A stretch of DNA of 32,819 nt from Pelotomaculum sp. DTU098 (GCA_001512635.1 LFSA01000012.1:1-32819), one strand, 5' to 3'; positions 23,910 through 31,987 are shown, numbered from the stretch's first letter. Numbers and translations are program-made. Notes: generated from the letters alone by a model not told the origin.

Positions 23910-24004
23910 GGGCTGGCTCAGTCCATTGAGGGATCTGAAGGAGTAGGGCTGAGGAAAAGCTGAAGCGGATTTGGGCTGGCTCAGTCCATTGAGGGATCTG
24001 AAGG
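23910..24004 (+). repeat. pair of 32-bp direct repeats, 31-bp spacer
   Basis: The same 32 bases occur at 23910-23941 and 23973-24004 with no mismatch, so the period is 63. Each copy holds an inner inverted repeat CTCA-GTCCAT-TGAG. The spacer (23942-23972) is not related to the repeats. There is no third copy and no cas gene, so this is not counted as a CRISPR array. Confidence 0.9.
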
Positions 24005-24084
24005 GGATACAAGTTGGAGCCCTGTGCCGGAGTAAGGTCAGAAATTAAACATTAGTAATTAATTTCTAAATTATTTGGAAATAA

Positions 24085-24113
24085 GAAGGAATTTGCCAAC
24101 TGATGCAGAAACT
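24085..24113 (+). promoter_or_regulatory. sigma-H-like promoter of spoVG
   Basis: GAAGGAATT (24085-24093) is an exact match to the sigma-H -35 pattern RnAGGwwTT. Eleven bases later GCAGAAACT (24105-24113) resembles the -10 pattern RnnGAATww, with two mismatches. spoVG is a classical sigma-H gene in Bacillus, so the match has independent support from the gene identity. Transcription would begin about 40 bases before the GTG start. Confidence 0.6.
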
Positions 24114-24160
24114 AACTAATTGATCAAAACGGTAACAAGCAGGGGAAGGTGGTGATTTAC

Positions 24161-24415
24161 GTGACAGTTACCGACGTGAGAGTGCGCAAAGTGTTGACCG
24201 AGGGAAAAATGAAGGCAATTGTTTCGGTAACCCTGGATGACTCTTTCGTAATTCACGATGTCAAGGTTGTGGAGGGACAGAACGGTTTGTTTGTGGCCAT
24301 GCCCAGCAGAAAAACACCTGATGGAGAGTTTCGCGATATTGCGCACCCCATCAATACGTCGGCCAGGGAGTTGATTCAAAACGCAGTTTTAGAGGCCTAT
24401 TCAATGGCCATATAG
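24161..24415 (+). CDS. spoVG: SpoVG, septation and sporulation RNA/DNA-binding regulator
   Basis: An 84-residue regulator found in most Firmicutes, linked to asymmetric septation in Bacillus and shown to bind nucleic acid in several genera. The whole length matches the family: [46 protein letters not shown] and [11 protein letters not shown]. The GTG at 24161 is chosen because it puts the family start (TVTDVRVRK) at residue 2 and lies six bases after AAGGTGGTG. Upstream GTG codons at 24149 and 24152 are part of that ribosome site. glmU follows, as in nearly all relatives. Confidence 0.97.
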   Translation: MTVTDVRVRKVLTEGKMKAIVSVTLDDSFVIHDVKVVEGQNGLFVAMPSRKTPDGEFRDIAHPINTSARELIQNAVLEAYSMAI

Positions 24416-24443
24416 ATTATATAGATAAGAATATACATCGATG

Positions 24444-24465
24444 GAGAGCTTAAAGCTCTCTTTTT
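24444..24465 (+). terminator. rho-independent terminator after spoVG
   Basis: GAGAGCT and AGCTCTC form a perfect stem with a three-base loop, followed by TTTTT. It separates spoVG from glmU, which must then have its own promoter or rely on read-through. Confidence 0.88.
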
Positions 24466-24512
24466 ATATCCGGACAAAGGATATTAAAGGTTTATGTTGA
24501 ATAAGGTAATAA

Positions 24513-24572
24513 CGTGAATTCAAACTGTAAAGGATATTTTTTTAAGGGGAGTATACGACAGGAGAATTCACG
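24513..24572. promoter_or_regulatory. 9-bp inverted repeat upstream of glmU
   Basis: CGTGAATTC (24513-24521) and GAATTCACG (24564-24572) are perfect reverse complements separated by 42 bases, between the spoVG terminator and the glmU start. It could be a dyad operator or the base of a leader stem. No known regulator site is recognised. Confidence 0.45.
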
Positions 24573-24606
24573 ATGCCAAGGTTATAGATAAAGAGGAGAT
24601 CGCCGA

Positions 24607-25974
24607 ATGAAATTGGCGGCGGTTATTCTTGCCGCGGGTAAAGGAACCAGGATGAAATCAAAGCACCCCAAGGTGCTGCATAAACTCTGCGGACAGTCAA
24701 TGCTGTCCTGGGTCATAGATGCTGTGGCTGCTGCCGGTGTGGAGCAAACAGTGGTTGTGGTGGGACACGGGGCTGAACAGGTTGCCCGTGAGGTGGAAGG
24801 ACGGGCCCAGGTTGCCCTGCAGGCAGAACAACTGGGAACGGCTCACGCCCTGCTCCAGGCCGGGCCGCATTTGAAGGACTCCCAGGGGCAGGTACTGGTC
24901 CTTTGCGGGGATACACCCTTAATTGAAGCTGACACCCTTTCCCTCCTGGTTCAAAACCACCGGTCCTCCGGCGCTGTTGCAACAGTGCTGACAACGGAAA
25001 TGGAGGACCCTGCGGGTTACGGCAGGGTTATTCGGGGTGACCGGGGCGGGGTTTGCAGGATAGTCGAACACAAGGATGCCTCTCCGGAAGAAAGGAAGAT
25101 CCGGGAAATAAACACCGGAATCTATTGCTTTGAGATTTCCGGCCTCTTTGCTGCCCTCGGGCAAGTAGCGCCGGTCAATTCCCAGGGTGAGTATTATTTG
25201 ACAGATGTGATTGAAATGTATGTGAGGGAAGGCAAAAAGGTCAACGCCATGCTCTCGAAGAATTCCAGGGAGTTCATAGGGATTAACGATCGCGTGCAGT
25301 TGGCCGAAGTTGAGCAAATCATGCGCCGCAGGGTGCTGAGAAATTTAATGGAGTCAGGGGTTACTGTGATGGACCCGGCCTCAACCTTTGTTGACCACGG
25401 GGTTGTGGTGGGCCGGGACACGGTTATTCATCCCTTTACCTTCCTCGAAGGGCGTACGGTTATCGGCGAAGACTGCGTCATCGGCCCGGGTTCGCGTCTG
25501 AGCAACGCAACTGTGGGCAATGGTGTGACTATCCAGTATTCCATAGTTCTGGACAGCCTGATCGGGGATGAGTGCAGCATCGGTCCTTATTCCTACCTGC
25601 GCCCGGAAACCAGGCTGGAAAAGGGAGTTAAGGTCGGCGACTTTGTGGAGATTAAAAAATCCCAGATCGGGAAGGGAAGCAAAGTCCCCCATCTTAGCTA
25701 CGTGGGGGATGCCATCCTTGGCGAAGGGATCAATATCGGGGCAGGCACAATTACCTGTAACTACGATGGCCACAAAAAATGGCCCACCCGTATCGGCGAC
25801 GGCGCTTTTATCGGGAGCAACACCAACCTGGTGGCGCCGGTTGAGATTGGCGCCGGGGCGGTTACCGGAGCAGGCTCAACCATTACCAGGGATGTTCCTG
25901 CGGGCGCCCTGGCTGTAGAAAGGGCAGACCAAAAGATTGTACCGGACTGGTCCCACCGGAAGAAGAAAAAATAA
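24607..25974 (+). CDS. glmU: bifunctional GlmU: GlcN-1-P acetyltransferase and GlcNAc-1-P uridylyltransferase
   Basis: GlmU makes UDP-GlcNAc, the precursor of peptidoglycan and other glycans. The N-terminal uridylyltransferase has [18 protein letters not shown] at about 7-24 and LCGDTPLI. The C-terminal half is a left-handed beta-helix of hexapeptide turns, with [34 protein letters not shown] and [13 protein letters not shown] that bear the acetyl-CoA and sugar contacts. Length is 455 residues, the usual size. The ATG follows GAGGAG about nine bases upstream. prs starts 35 bases after it, without a terminator, so they form an operon. Confidence 0.98.
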   Translation: MKLAAVILAAGKGTRMKSKHPKVLHKLCGQSMLSWVIDAVAAAGVEQTVVVVGHGAEQVAREVEGRAQVALQAEQLGTAHALLQAGPHLKDSQGQVLVLCGDTPLIEADTLSLLVQNHRSSGAVATVLTTEMEDPAGYGRVIRGDRGGVCRIVEHKDASPEERKIREINTGIYCFEISGLFAALGQVAPVNSQGEYYLTDVIEMYVREGKKVNAMLSKNSREFIGINDRVQLAEVEQIMRRRVLRNLMESGVTVMDPASTFVDHGVVVGRDTVIHPFTFLEGRTVIGEDCVIGPGSRLSNATVGNGVTIQYSIVLDSLIGDECSIGPYSYLRPETRLEKGVKVGDFVEIKKSQIGKGSKVPHLSYVGDAILGEGINIGAGTITCNYDGHKKWPTRIGDGAFIGSNTNLVAPVEIGAGAVTGAGSTITRDVPAGALAVERADQKIVPDWSHRKKKK

Positions 25975-26009
25975 TTTGCGGAAAGAAATTTTGGAGGTAG
26001 TTAAGGAAA

Positions 26010-26957
26010 ATGTCATCGCGCTATAAAAAATTAAAGATTTTCACAGGTAACGCCAACGTCGGGCTGGCTGAAGAAATTGCCCAGTACCTGGGCGTTCCGG
26101 TGGGGGATGCCAAGAGTACCCGCTTTTGTGACGGGGAGATTAACATTAGAATTAATGAGAGTGTCAGGGGTGCAGATGTCTTTATTATCCAGCCCACCTG
26201 CGCCCCCATTAACGAAAACCTTATGGAGCTCCTGATCATGATTGACGCTGTGCGGCGTGCTTCCGCCAGGCGCATCACTGCCGTCCTGCCTTATTACGGT
26301 TATGCCAGGCAGGACCGGAAAACCAGGGCACGGGATCCAATAACCGCCAAGCTTGTTGCCAACATCCTTGTGGCAAGCGGCGCCCGGCGCGTTCTCTGTA
26401 TGGATCTTCATGCCGGACAGATCCAGGGCTTCTTTGATATACCTGTAGACCACCTGCCGGGTGTGCCTATTCTGGCCGAATACATCCTGCAGATCGGGCT
26501 GGAAAACGTTGTGGTGGTATCGCCCGACCTGGGCGGGGTCACCCGGGCCAGGGACCTGGCCGAGCGCATTGGCGCAACCATTGCCATCATCGACAAGCGG
26601 CGTCCTGAGCCCAATGTTGCCGAGGTATCCAGCATTATTGGCGCAATTCAGGGTAAAAACGTAATTATGGTCGACGATATCATCGACACAGCCGGGACCA
26701 TCACCAAGGGGGCCGAGGCCCTGAAACAATGGGGGGCCAATGACATCTACGTGGCCTGCACCCATCCCGTCCTGTCCGGTCCGGCTGTCCAGCGTTTGAA
26801 AGAAGCGCCGATTAAAGAAGTAATCGTAACCAACACCATTCCAATCCCCAAGGAGAAAATGCTTGACAAGATCAAGGTCCTTTCAGTGGCACCCCTCCTT
26901 GGCGAGGCCATCATTCGCATCCACGAGGACCTTTCCGTGAGCAAACTTTTTGACTAG
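26010..26957 (+). CDS. prs: ribose-phosphate pyrophosphokinase
   Basis: Makes PRPP from ribose-5-phosphate and ATP, feeding purine, pyrimidine, NAD, histidine and tryptophan synthesis. Family markers: [13 protein letters not shown] near the start, the flexible ATP loop [37 protein letters not shown], and the PRPP-binding [10 protein letters not shown] at residues 222-231. Length of 315 residues is typical of class I enzymes. The start is 13 bases after TTGGAGG. The order glmU-prs is widely conserved in Firmicutes. In Bacillus ctc/rplY and pth follow; here they are replaced by a HAD-type phosphatase after an AT-rich gap. Confidence 0.98.
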   Translation: MSSRYKKLKIFTGNANVGLAEEIAQYLGVPVGDAKSTRFCDGEINIRINESVRGADVFIIQPTCAPINENLMELLIMIDAVRRASARRITAVLPYYGYARQDRKTRARDPITAKLVANILVASGARRVLCMDLHAGQIQGFFDIPVDHLPGVPILAEYILQIGLENVVVVSPDLGGVTRARDLAERIGATIAIIDKRRPEPNVAEVSSIIGAIQGKNVIMVDDIIDTAGTITKGAEALKQWGANDIYVACTHPVLSGPAVQRLKEAPIKEVIVTNTIPIPKEKMLDKIKVLSVAPLLGEAIIRIHEDLSVSKLFD

Positions 26958-27226
26958 CAGCTGGTTTCCTTGCCATGTTTGCTTAACCCGGTGCAGCCGT
27001 TGGAGGACTGTTTTGGGGAAACACTGGTCAGTTGCTTAAGTGGTTTGCCAGGGAGCTGAAAAACCTTAAACCTCTCCAGCCGGGATAGGTTGCGGTTCCG
27101 CTAGTTTTCTAATATTCCAATACCATTACTTATTAAATTTTTAAGAATTATAATCAATATCTATATTAAATATCTATCTATATATTGAATATGGCAGCTT
27201 TGAAATACTGACAGCGAGGTGAGTGA
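26958..27226. other. AT-rich intergenic region between prs and HAD gene
   Basis: About 270 bases without a supported gene. The stretch 27110-27190 is strongly AT-rich compared with its surroundings, and holds TATAAT (27149-27154) with only a weak -35 (TTACTT at 27126-27131). It may be the promoter of the following gene. No terminator of prs is obvious. Confidence 0.4.
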
Positions 27227-27979
27227 ATGATCAAAAACGCCCACGGTAAAAAACCGAAATTCATCCTGGCGACGGATCTGGACGGAACCCTGGTGGGAAG
27301 CCGCACGGCGGTCTATGACTTTAATCGCCACATGATTAAAAATTTGAATAATTTTCTGCTGGTGTATATAACGGGCAGGGTTTTTGCGTCGGCCTGGCAA
27401 TTAATCACCAAAGAAAACCTCCTTTACCCGGACGTACTGATTACGGACATGGGAACAGAAATATACATTGCGCCCCGTTTTAGCCTTGATCTGGGCTGGG
27501 AGCAAAAAATGCGTTCTACCTGGGACGCCGCAAAGGTAAAAGACCTGGTCCAGGGTCTGGAAGGGCTGCAGGTGAGGGATATACGGTCGAGATTCCGGCT
27601 TTCCTTGAATATGGACAGGGTAGTCTCGAACAACACTTTGTTGAGGCTGCACAAGGCTGTTGAAAAGGCGGGACTGCCGGTGAAAATTGTGCCTGTATCA
27701 GCAGGCACCGTGGATATAATTCCAGTCTGTGCTGGCAAGGGACCGGCCCTTTGTTACGTCCAGGAACGCTGTCAGGTTAGTAAGGAGCAAACCTTTGTCT
27801 GTGGTGACAGCGGAAAGGATCTGTGCATGTTCATTAAAGGCTTTAAGGGTATTGTGGTTGGCAATGCCCGTCCTGAGTTAAAAAACGCTCTTAAGTTTAA
27901 AACCAGGGAAGTCTACTTTTCCAAGTCCTATTATGCCTCAGGGATCCTGGAGGGCCTGAAAAAGTACGGTGCGGTTTAA
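27227..27979 (+). CDS. HAD phosphatase, sucrose-phosphate phosphatase-like
   Basis: A 250-residue hydrolase of the HAD IIB subgroup that includes sucrose-6-phosphate phosphatase and mannosyl-3-phosphoglycerate phosphatase. Motif I is D17-L-D19-G-T, motif II is in YITGR, and motif IV is G193-D194-S195-G-K-D198. Between them DMGTEIYIAPRF and the C2-type cap (SLNMDRVVSNNTLLRLHKAVEKAG) match the sucrose-phosphatase family. The ATG follows CGAGGTGAG. The 27980-base neighbour follows almost directly, so they may be co-transcribed. Substrate is not fixed by the motifs; a small sugar phosphate is likely. Confidence 0.85.
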   Translation: MIKNAHGKKPKFILATDLDGTLVGSRTAVYDFNRHMIKNLNNFLLVYITGRVFASAWQLITKENLLYPDVLITDMGTEIYIAPRFSLDLGWEQKMRSTWDAAKVKDLVQGLEGLQVRDIRSRFRLSLNMDRVVSNNTLLRLHKAVEKAGLPVKIVPVSAGTVDIIPVCAGKGPALCYVQERCQVSKEQTFVCGDSGKDLCMFIKGFKGIVVGNARPELKNALKFKTREVYFSKSYYASGILEGLKKYGAV

Positions 27980-27997
27980 TTGTCACTGGAGGTAGCA

Positions 27998-28444
27998 ATG
28001 CTGGAGACACTTATCTCAAACCCGGTTTATGGTTATTTCTTTATTTTTTTTGCCCGGGTTGCCGATGTGTCCCTTGATGTTTTCCGGCTGCTTATGCTTA
28101 CCCGGGGCTATGCCCTGCCTGCAGCCGCCATAGGCTTTATCGAGGTCTCTATTTTCGTGCTTGCCCTGGGCACGGTTTTATACGGCGGCTTAACGGACCC
28201 GCTCAAGGTCATAGCCTATGCCGGCGGTTTTGCCACAGGTAACCTTGTGGGTGTTTATATCGAAGAAAAAATGGCCCTGGGTTATGTAGTTGTTCATGTA
28301 TTTCCGGTGAAACCGCGTTGTGATGAACTGGCTGCTAAACTCCGGGAGAGCAACTTCGGAGTCACTAAAATTCCCGGTGAGGGCCGTTCAGGGCCCCGGG
28401 ATGTGCTGATTGTTACTACCAGGAGGAGATACCTGAGCTGGTGA
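27998..28444 (+). CDS. UPF0316 (DUF5698/DUF2179) membrane protein, main part
   Basis: An integral membrane protein with three N-terminal helices (YGYFFIFFARVADVSLDVFR, FIEVSIFVLALGTVL and IAYAGGFATGNLVGV as regions), then a soluble DUF2179 domain. ATG 27998 is preferred to TTG 27980, because GGAGG at 27988-27992 stands five bases before it. The coding frame ends at residue 148 with the unusual tail RRRYLSW. The expected end of the DUF2179 domain continues in another frame after the AGGAGGAG at 28421-28428 (see the next entry). A complete protein would have about 179 residues, the family size. Either the gene is frameshifted or translation moves by -1. Confidence 0.8.
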   Translation: MLETLISNPVYGYFFIFFARVADVSLDVFRLLMLTRGYALPAAAIGFIEVSIFVLALGTVLYGGLTDPLKVIAYAGGFATGNLVGVYIEEKMALGYVVVHVFPVKPRCDELAAKLRESNFGVTKIPGEGRSGPRDVLIVTTRRRYLSW

Positions 28445-28536
28445 AAATTCTGGATCGAGAGGTGCCGGAGACGTTTTTCAGCGTATCCGACATCCGCTCC
28501 ATTCACGGCGGGATCTTTCCACGCCGCAGGCCATGA
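28421..28536 (+). pseudogene. C-terminal part of UPF0316 in a shifted frame
   Basis: In the -1 frame the sequence reads EIPELVKILDREVPETFF, then SVSDIRSIHGGIFPRRRP, and stops at 28534. This is the normal C-terminus of DUF2179 proteins (compare the ...DIRSV...G ending of the family). The join falls at AGGAGGAGATAC. A GTG at 28441, overlapping the stop of the main part as GTGA and ten to twelve bases after AGGAGGAG, could also start a 31-residue peptide by itself. A one-base deletion in this genome or in the assembly is the simplest explanation; a programmed -1 shift on the internal Shine-Dalgarno-like site is the alternative. Confidence 0.75.
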
Positions 28537-28570
28537 ACCTGTTTGCCAGGGGACTGACTGATTAATCGGG

Positions 28571-28602
28571 AAGAGTGGATCTAAAAAAGACCACTCTTTT
28601 AT
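28571..28602 (+). terminator. rho-independent terminator
   Basis: AAGAGTGG (28571-28578) and CCACTCTT (28591-28598) form an 8-bp stem across a 12-base loop, followed by TTATTAT. It ends the HAD-UPF0316 transcript before cbiZ. Confidence 0.88.
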
Positions 28603-28635
28603 TATAAGCAAGACGAGACGGGGAGAGTGTGGGTA

Positions 28636-29403
28636 ATGTCGGCAGAAATCCAAGCCATCATTGAATATTTAGAACCCCGGCCGGGCCAGTGGCTGGATCT
28701 GGAGGAGGGGCTGAAGGCCGTTTTGAGGCCCGATCATATCTTTGTAGCCGCAGCAGAGCCCTGGTTTGCGGTTTGTTCCGGGGTAACCGGGGGCGGTCTG
28801 GGGAGAAGGCGTTATTTCCTTAACCGGCAGGTGAAGCTGAGCTACAATGAAGTCCGGCCGGAAGAGGAAATGGCTTCTTTCCTGGAGGCGAATTTCCAGG
28901 AATACAGTGGTGCTGATAGCGGGGACTGGGCGGGGCTGATGACCGGGGCCAAAGTCATTGACGCCGGCTGGACCCGCCTGACCCTGCGGGACAGCCGCGT
29001 GACCGTAATTGTTACGGCCGGCGTCAATAATGCCTGTACAGCCGGGATCACGCCCTGCTGTCCCCTGGAAAGCGCCGGCAGACCCCTTGGGACAATCAAT
29101 ATCATGGCCTTTTACGCCCATGCTCTGTCCGCCGGGGCTGTGATCAACGCAGTCCAGACAGCCACCGAGGCCAAGGCTCAGACCCTGCGGGAGATGCAAA
29201 TCTTCTGTCCGGTTACCGGGGCCCAGGCAACCGGTACAAACACCGACGCCCTGATCATCGCGGCGCCGGACCGGCCGCCCCTTTACCCCTATGCCGGTCC
29301 GGGTGCCCTCCCGGGTTACCTGCTGGCCCTGGGAGTGCGCCATGCCCTAAAGCGGGCCCTGGAAAGATACCTGCAGTGGAAAAAGAATTCGGCTGCGGGG
29401 TAG
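28636..29403 (+). CDS. cbiZ: adenosylcobinamide amidohydrolase
   Basis: CbiZ cleaves the aminopropanol side chain of adenosylcobinamide (and of pseudo-B12 types) to give adenosylcobyric acid, which can then be rebuilt with the lower ligand the cell wants. The match rests on FFAVCSGVTGGGLG-like region near residues 38-55, GLMTGAKVIDAG, IVTAGVNNACTAG, GTINIMAFYAH, and TEAKAQTLREMQI. Length is 255 residues. The start is ATG 28636, ten bases after GGGGAG; GTG 28627 touches the site. It is the first gene of the cbiZ-btuF-btuC-btuD group. No cobalamin riboswitch is seen upstream, unlike many B12 import operons. Confidence 0.93.
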   Translation: MSAEIQAIIEYLEPRPGQWLDLEEGLKAVLRPDHIFVAAAEPWFAVCSGVTGGGLGRRRYFLNRQVKLSYNEVRPEEEMASFLEANFQEYSGADSGDWAGLMTGAKVIDAGWTRLTLRDSRVTVIVTAGVNNACTAGITPCCPLESAGRPLGTINIMAFYAHALSAGAVINAVQTATEAKAQTLREMQIFCPVTGAQATGTNTDALIIAAPDRPPLYPYAGPGALPGYLLALGVRHALKRALERYLQWKKNSAAG

Positions 29404-29471
29404 GAAAAGGCGAGTTTTGTGGAGAAGCTTCAAAATTAGTCTAAACATTGCGAAAAGGGGTGCCGTTAAAG

Positions 29472-30434
29472 ATGAACCGAGAAAAGGGCTGGTTTTTCGC
29501 GGGCAAAACTATAGTTGCGTGTCTTCTTCTGCTGTTCTCCCTTGCTTTGCTGTTCCAGGGCTGCGGACAGGCTACCCCGGAAGCGGGGGGTGGCAGCGGT
29601 TTTCCCCTGACCATAACGGATGATCTGGGCAGGCAGGTAACCGTCAGCCGGGAACCTGTACGCATTGTTTCCCTGGCCCCGACCCAAACAGAGGTCCTCT
29701 TTGCCCTTGGTCTGGGAGACCGGGTGGTGGGGGTGACCGAGTTCTGCGACTACCCCCCCGAAGCCAAGGCGAAGCCGAAAGTGGGAGGGTTTTCCACCCC
29801 CAACCCGGAACTGGTGGTGGCTGCCCAGCCGGACCTGGTCCTGGCCGGGGTCATCCAGAAGGACTTCATTCACCAGTTCGAGGAAGCAGGGCTGACGGTG
29901 GTGGCCCTGGAATCGCCGGACCTGGCCAGCACCCTGGAAAGGATACGGCTGGTGGGGCGCCTGACCGGGGCTGTGGAAGCAGCGGAAAAACTAACCGCCA
30001 GCATGCAGCAGCGTATTGATCAAGTTACGGCCAAGGTGGCCAGCCTCTCCGAAGCAGAAAAGCCCACGGTTTTCTTTGAGATCTGGCCGGATCCCCTGAC
30101 CACGGGTGGTGCCGGAAGTTTTTTAAACAGCCTCATTGAAGTAGCCGGTGGCAGGAACATTGCCGGAGATGTGGACCAGGACTGGTTAACCTTCAGCCCC
30201 GAGATGATTCTTGCCACAAATCCCCAGGTGATTATTTTTTCCCACCACGGCGTATCCAACCAGACGGTGGAGCAAATCAAGGCCCGCAAGGGCTGGGAAA
30301 ATTTCGCCGCCATCAAGCAGGACCGGGTCGGTTACATAGAGGATCAAAACCTGGTGGTCCGGGCTGGCCCCCGGGTTGTGGATGGACTGGAACAGATTGC
30401 CAGGTTCCTGCATCCAGACCTGTTTGTTGAATAG
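29472..30434 (+). CDS. btuF: corrinoid ABC transporter substrate-binding lipoprotein, BtuF type
   Basis: The extracytoplasmic binding protein of a class III (BtuF/FhuD-type) ABC importer. The N-terminus has a lipoprotein signal: hydrophobic core, then FQGC with the lipid cysteine C31. The mature part begins with a low-complexity linker, then the DDLGRQVTV and RIVSLAPTQTEVLFALGLGDRVVGVT blocks typical of the family. Length is 320 residues. ATG 29472 is preferred to TTG 29448, since AAAGGGG lies between. It sits 68 bases after cbiZ. The downstream btuC is separated by 450 bases containing a transposon remnant, so the operon was probably once tighter. Confidence 0.9.
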   Translation: MNREKGWFFAGKTIVACLLLLFSLALLFQGCGQATPEAGGGSGFPLTITDDLGRQVTVSREPVRIVSLAPTQTEVLFALGLGDRVVGVTEFCDYPPEAKAKPKVGGFSTPNPELVVAAQPDLVLAGVIQKDFIHQFEEAGLTVVALESPDLASTLERIRLVGRLTGAVEAAEKLTASMQQRIDQVTAKVASLSEAEKPTVFFEIWPDPLTTGGAGSFLNSLIEVAGGRNIAGDVDQDWLTFSPEMILATNPQVIIFSHHGVSNQTVEQIKARKGWENFAAIKQDRVGYIEDQNLVVRAGPRVVDGLEQIARFLHPDLFVE

Positions 30435-30646
30435 CCCGGCAGGAAACCGGTTAATAACCCTTAGAGGATTAAGTTTGAAGAACAAGAAGGATTAAAGGAT
30501 GAAAAGCGGCGCTGCTCAGCGCCTGGAACACTGTGGGACGGCCCGGAGGGGGCCTTGCCAGTGTAAAATAACATCTGGTAACAACTCGTCTTCACCCTGT
30601 ATGGCGGCAGTGATGGCCTACCAGGCTGTCAGTCAGGCTATGGGTA
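30435..30646. other. gap within the btu group, left of the tnpB remnant
   Basis: No gene. A nested inverted repeat, ACACTG...GGCCC...GGGGCC...CAGTGT, lies at about 30529-30578 and could fold, without a T run. No cobalamin riboswitch box was found here. Confidence 0.4.
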
Positions 30647-30724
30647 CGTCCCCGGTGTGGAACCGTGCATGACCGGGACGTTAATGCGGCAATAAATCGT
30701 TTGCAGTATCTTAACTCGGCTTAA
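30647..30724 (+). pseudogene. tnpB (IS200/IS605 OrfB) 3' remnant
   Basis: The frame at 30647-30724 reads RPRCGTVHDRDVNAAINRLQ and YLNSA, then stop. VHDRDVNAA is the conserved C-terminal DED-type RuvC and zinc-ribbon end of TnpB proteins. Only about 25 residues remain; the zinc-ribbon first cysteines and the rest of the gene are absent. So the element is dead as a protein. Confidence 0.8.
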
Positions 30725-30820
30725 GCCTAAATGTACCGCCAGTTCGGCGGGAAGTTACGCCTGTGGACATTGGAGGTTGCAGCCTACGGTCAGTGCCGGT
30801 GGATGAAGCAGGAACTTCTG
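30725..30820 (+). mobile_element. right-end remnant of an IS200/IS605-type element
   Basis: Sequence after the tnpB stop, including GTTACGCCTGTGGACATTG and ending near GGATGAAGCAGGAACT, has the look of the 3' end of TnpB-encoding elements, the part that gives the omega RNA. The boundary near 30815 is estimated from memory of such ends and not verified. It lies between btuF and btuC in the same orientation. Confidence 0.55.
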
Positions 30821-30884
30821 GTGAGATATTTGGCCATGAAAAGAGAACGGTTCCCCCGTGGAAACACTAAAGGAGGTCTGCTTT

Positions 30885-31937
30885 TTGAACCCTCAAAGGC
30901 GGCTCTGGCGCTGGCGCCTGATCAACGCCATGCTCTTTGGGGTGCTGGGGCTGGTGGTGATTGTCTGCGCAACCATCGGTCCGGCCCAGATCAGCCCCCT
31001 GGATGTAATGGTTATGCTGGTGCGGAAGCTCCCCTTGGTGGGCAGCGTGGTCCCACCGGGGGACTGGCCCGAGACTCATGAAACCATCGTTTTCCAGATG
31101 AGGCTGGCCAGGCTGGTCCTGGCTGTTCTGGTGGGAGCAGGGCTGGCTTCGTCAGGCGTGGTCCTGCAGGGCCTCCTGCAGAATCCCATGGCAGATCCCT
31201 ATATCCTGGGCATTTCCTCGGGAGCTGCCCTGGGGGCCATCGCAGCCATGCTATTTGGCCTGGGCATGCACGCCCTGGGCATTTATGCCCTGCCCTTGAC
31301 AGCCTTTGTCGGTGCCGTGGCCACTGCCTTTGTGGTTTACAACCTGGCCAGGGTGGGGGGGCGGACACCGGTGCCGACACTGATCCTGGCCGGCATTGCC
31401 GTGGGTTCCTTTCTCTCGGCCGTGACCTCTTATTTCATGATCACCAGCGGTCAAAACATCCACCAGGTTGTCTTCTGGCTGATGGGAGGGCTGGCCGGCC
31501 GGGGCTGGGACCACGTTTTAGTTTTACTGCCCTACATTGTAACGGGCCTGGCCGTCATGCTCCTGAATGCCCGGAAACTGAATGCCATGCTGCTGGGAGA
31601 CGAGCCGGCCCAGCACCTGGGCGTCGACGTGGAGCGGTTGAAGCAGGTGCTTTTAGGGGCTGCCACCCTGACCGCTGCGGCTTCAGTGGCCGTCAGCGGG
31701 GTGATTGGTTTTGTGGGCCTGATAATTCCCCATGCTGTGCGGCTTGTGGTGGGGCCGGACCACAGGGTGCTGCTTCCTGCGGCGACCCTGTCCGGGGCCA
31801 TCTTCCTTACCGCGGCGGACACCCTGGCCCGGGTGGCAGCAGCCCCGGCAGAAATACCCGTGGGCGTAATTACGGCCCTTTGCGGCGGGCCCTTTTTTAT
31901 CTACCTGCTTAGAAAAAAGAAGGAGCCGGGTTTCTAA
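30885..31937 (+). CDS. btuC: corrinoid ABC transporter permease, BtuC/FecCD type
   Basis: A 350-residue membrane permease with about ten helices. The family marks are RLARLVLAVLVGAGLASSGVVLQ, then NPMADPYILGISSGAALGA at about 96-114, and the coupling region near SVAVSGVIGFVGLIIPHAVRL, which contacts the ATPase. The start is TTG at 30885, seven bases after AAAGGAGG; the GTG at 30858 has no site. The ATPase gene follows 50 bases later. Together with BtuF and the ATPase it forms an importer for corrinoids; siderophore or haem uptake is the alternative, but cbiZ beside it supports corrinoids. Confidence 0.92.
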   Translation: MNPQRRLWRWRLINAMLFGVLGLVVIVCATIGPAQISPLDVMVMLVRKLPLVGSVVPPGDWPETHETIVFQMRLARLVLAVLVGAGLASSGVVLQGLLQNPMADPYILGISSGAALGAIAAMLFGLGMHALGIYALPLTAFVGAVATAFVVYNLARVGGRTPVPTLILAGIAVGSFLSAVTSYFMITSGQNIHQVVFWLMGGLAGRGWDHVLVLLPYIVTGLAVMLLNARKLNAMLLGDEPAQHLGVDVERLKQVLLGAATLTAAASVAVSGVIGFVGLIIPHAVRLVVGPDHRVLLPAATLSGAIFLTAADTLARVAAAPAEIPVGVITALCGGPFFIYLLRKKKEPGF

Positions 31938-31987
31938 GCCAGTTGAGGTTATAAATGGCGTGAAGTTTGGACCAGAAGGGGGTTAAT

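Larger units (their letters stand above)
23779..24160. other. intergenic region before spoVG: repeats and promoter
   Basis: About 380 bases without a gene. It contains the two 32-bp direct repeats (23910-24004), an AT-rich stretch from 24040, and a sigma-H-like promoter (24085-24113). No terminator for the preceding gene was seen. Confidence 0.6.

Noticed and set aside
23910-24004. CRISPR array
   Set aside because: There are only two repeats, one spacer, and no cas genes in the window. It is reported as a direct repeat pair instead.
26031-26765. 244-codon minus-strand ORF within prs
   Set aside because: Antisense shadow of prs, no supporting motif.
30731-31081. 116-codon ORF spanning the btuC start
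   Set aside because: Overlaps btuC in another frame and begins in the element remnant; no ribosome site and no known family.
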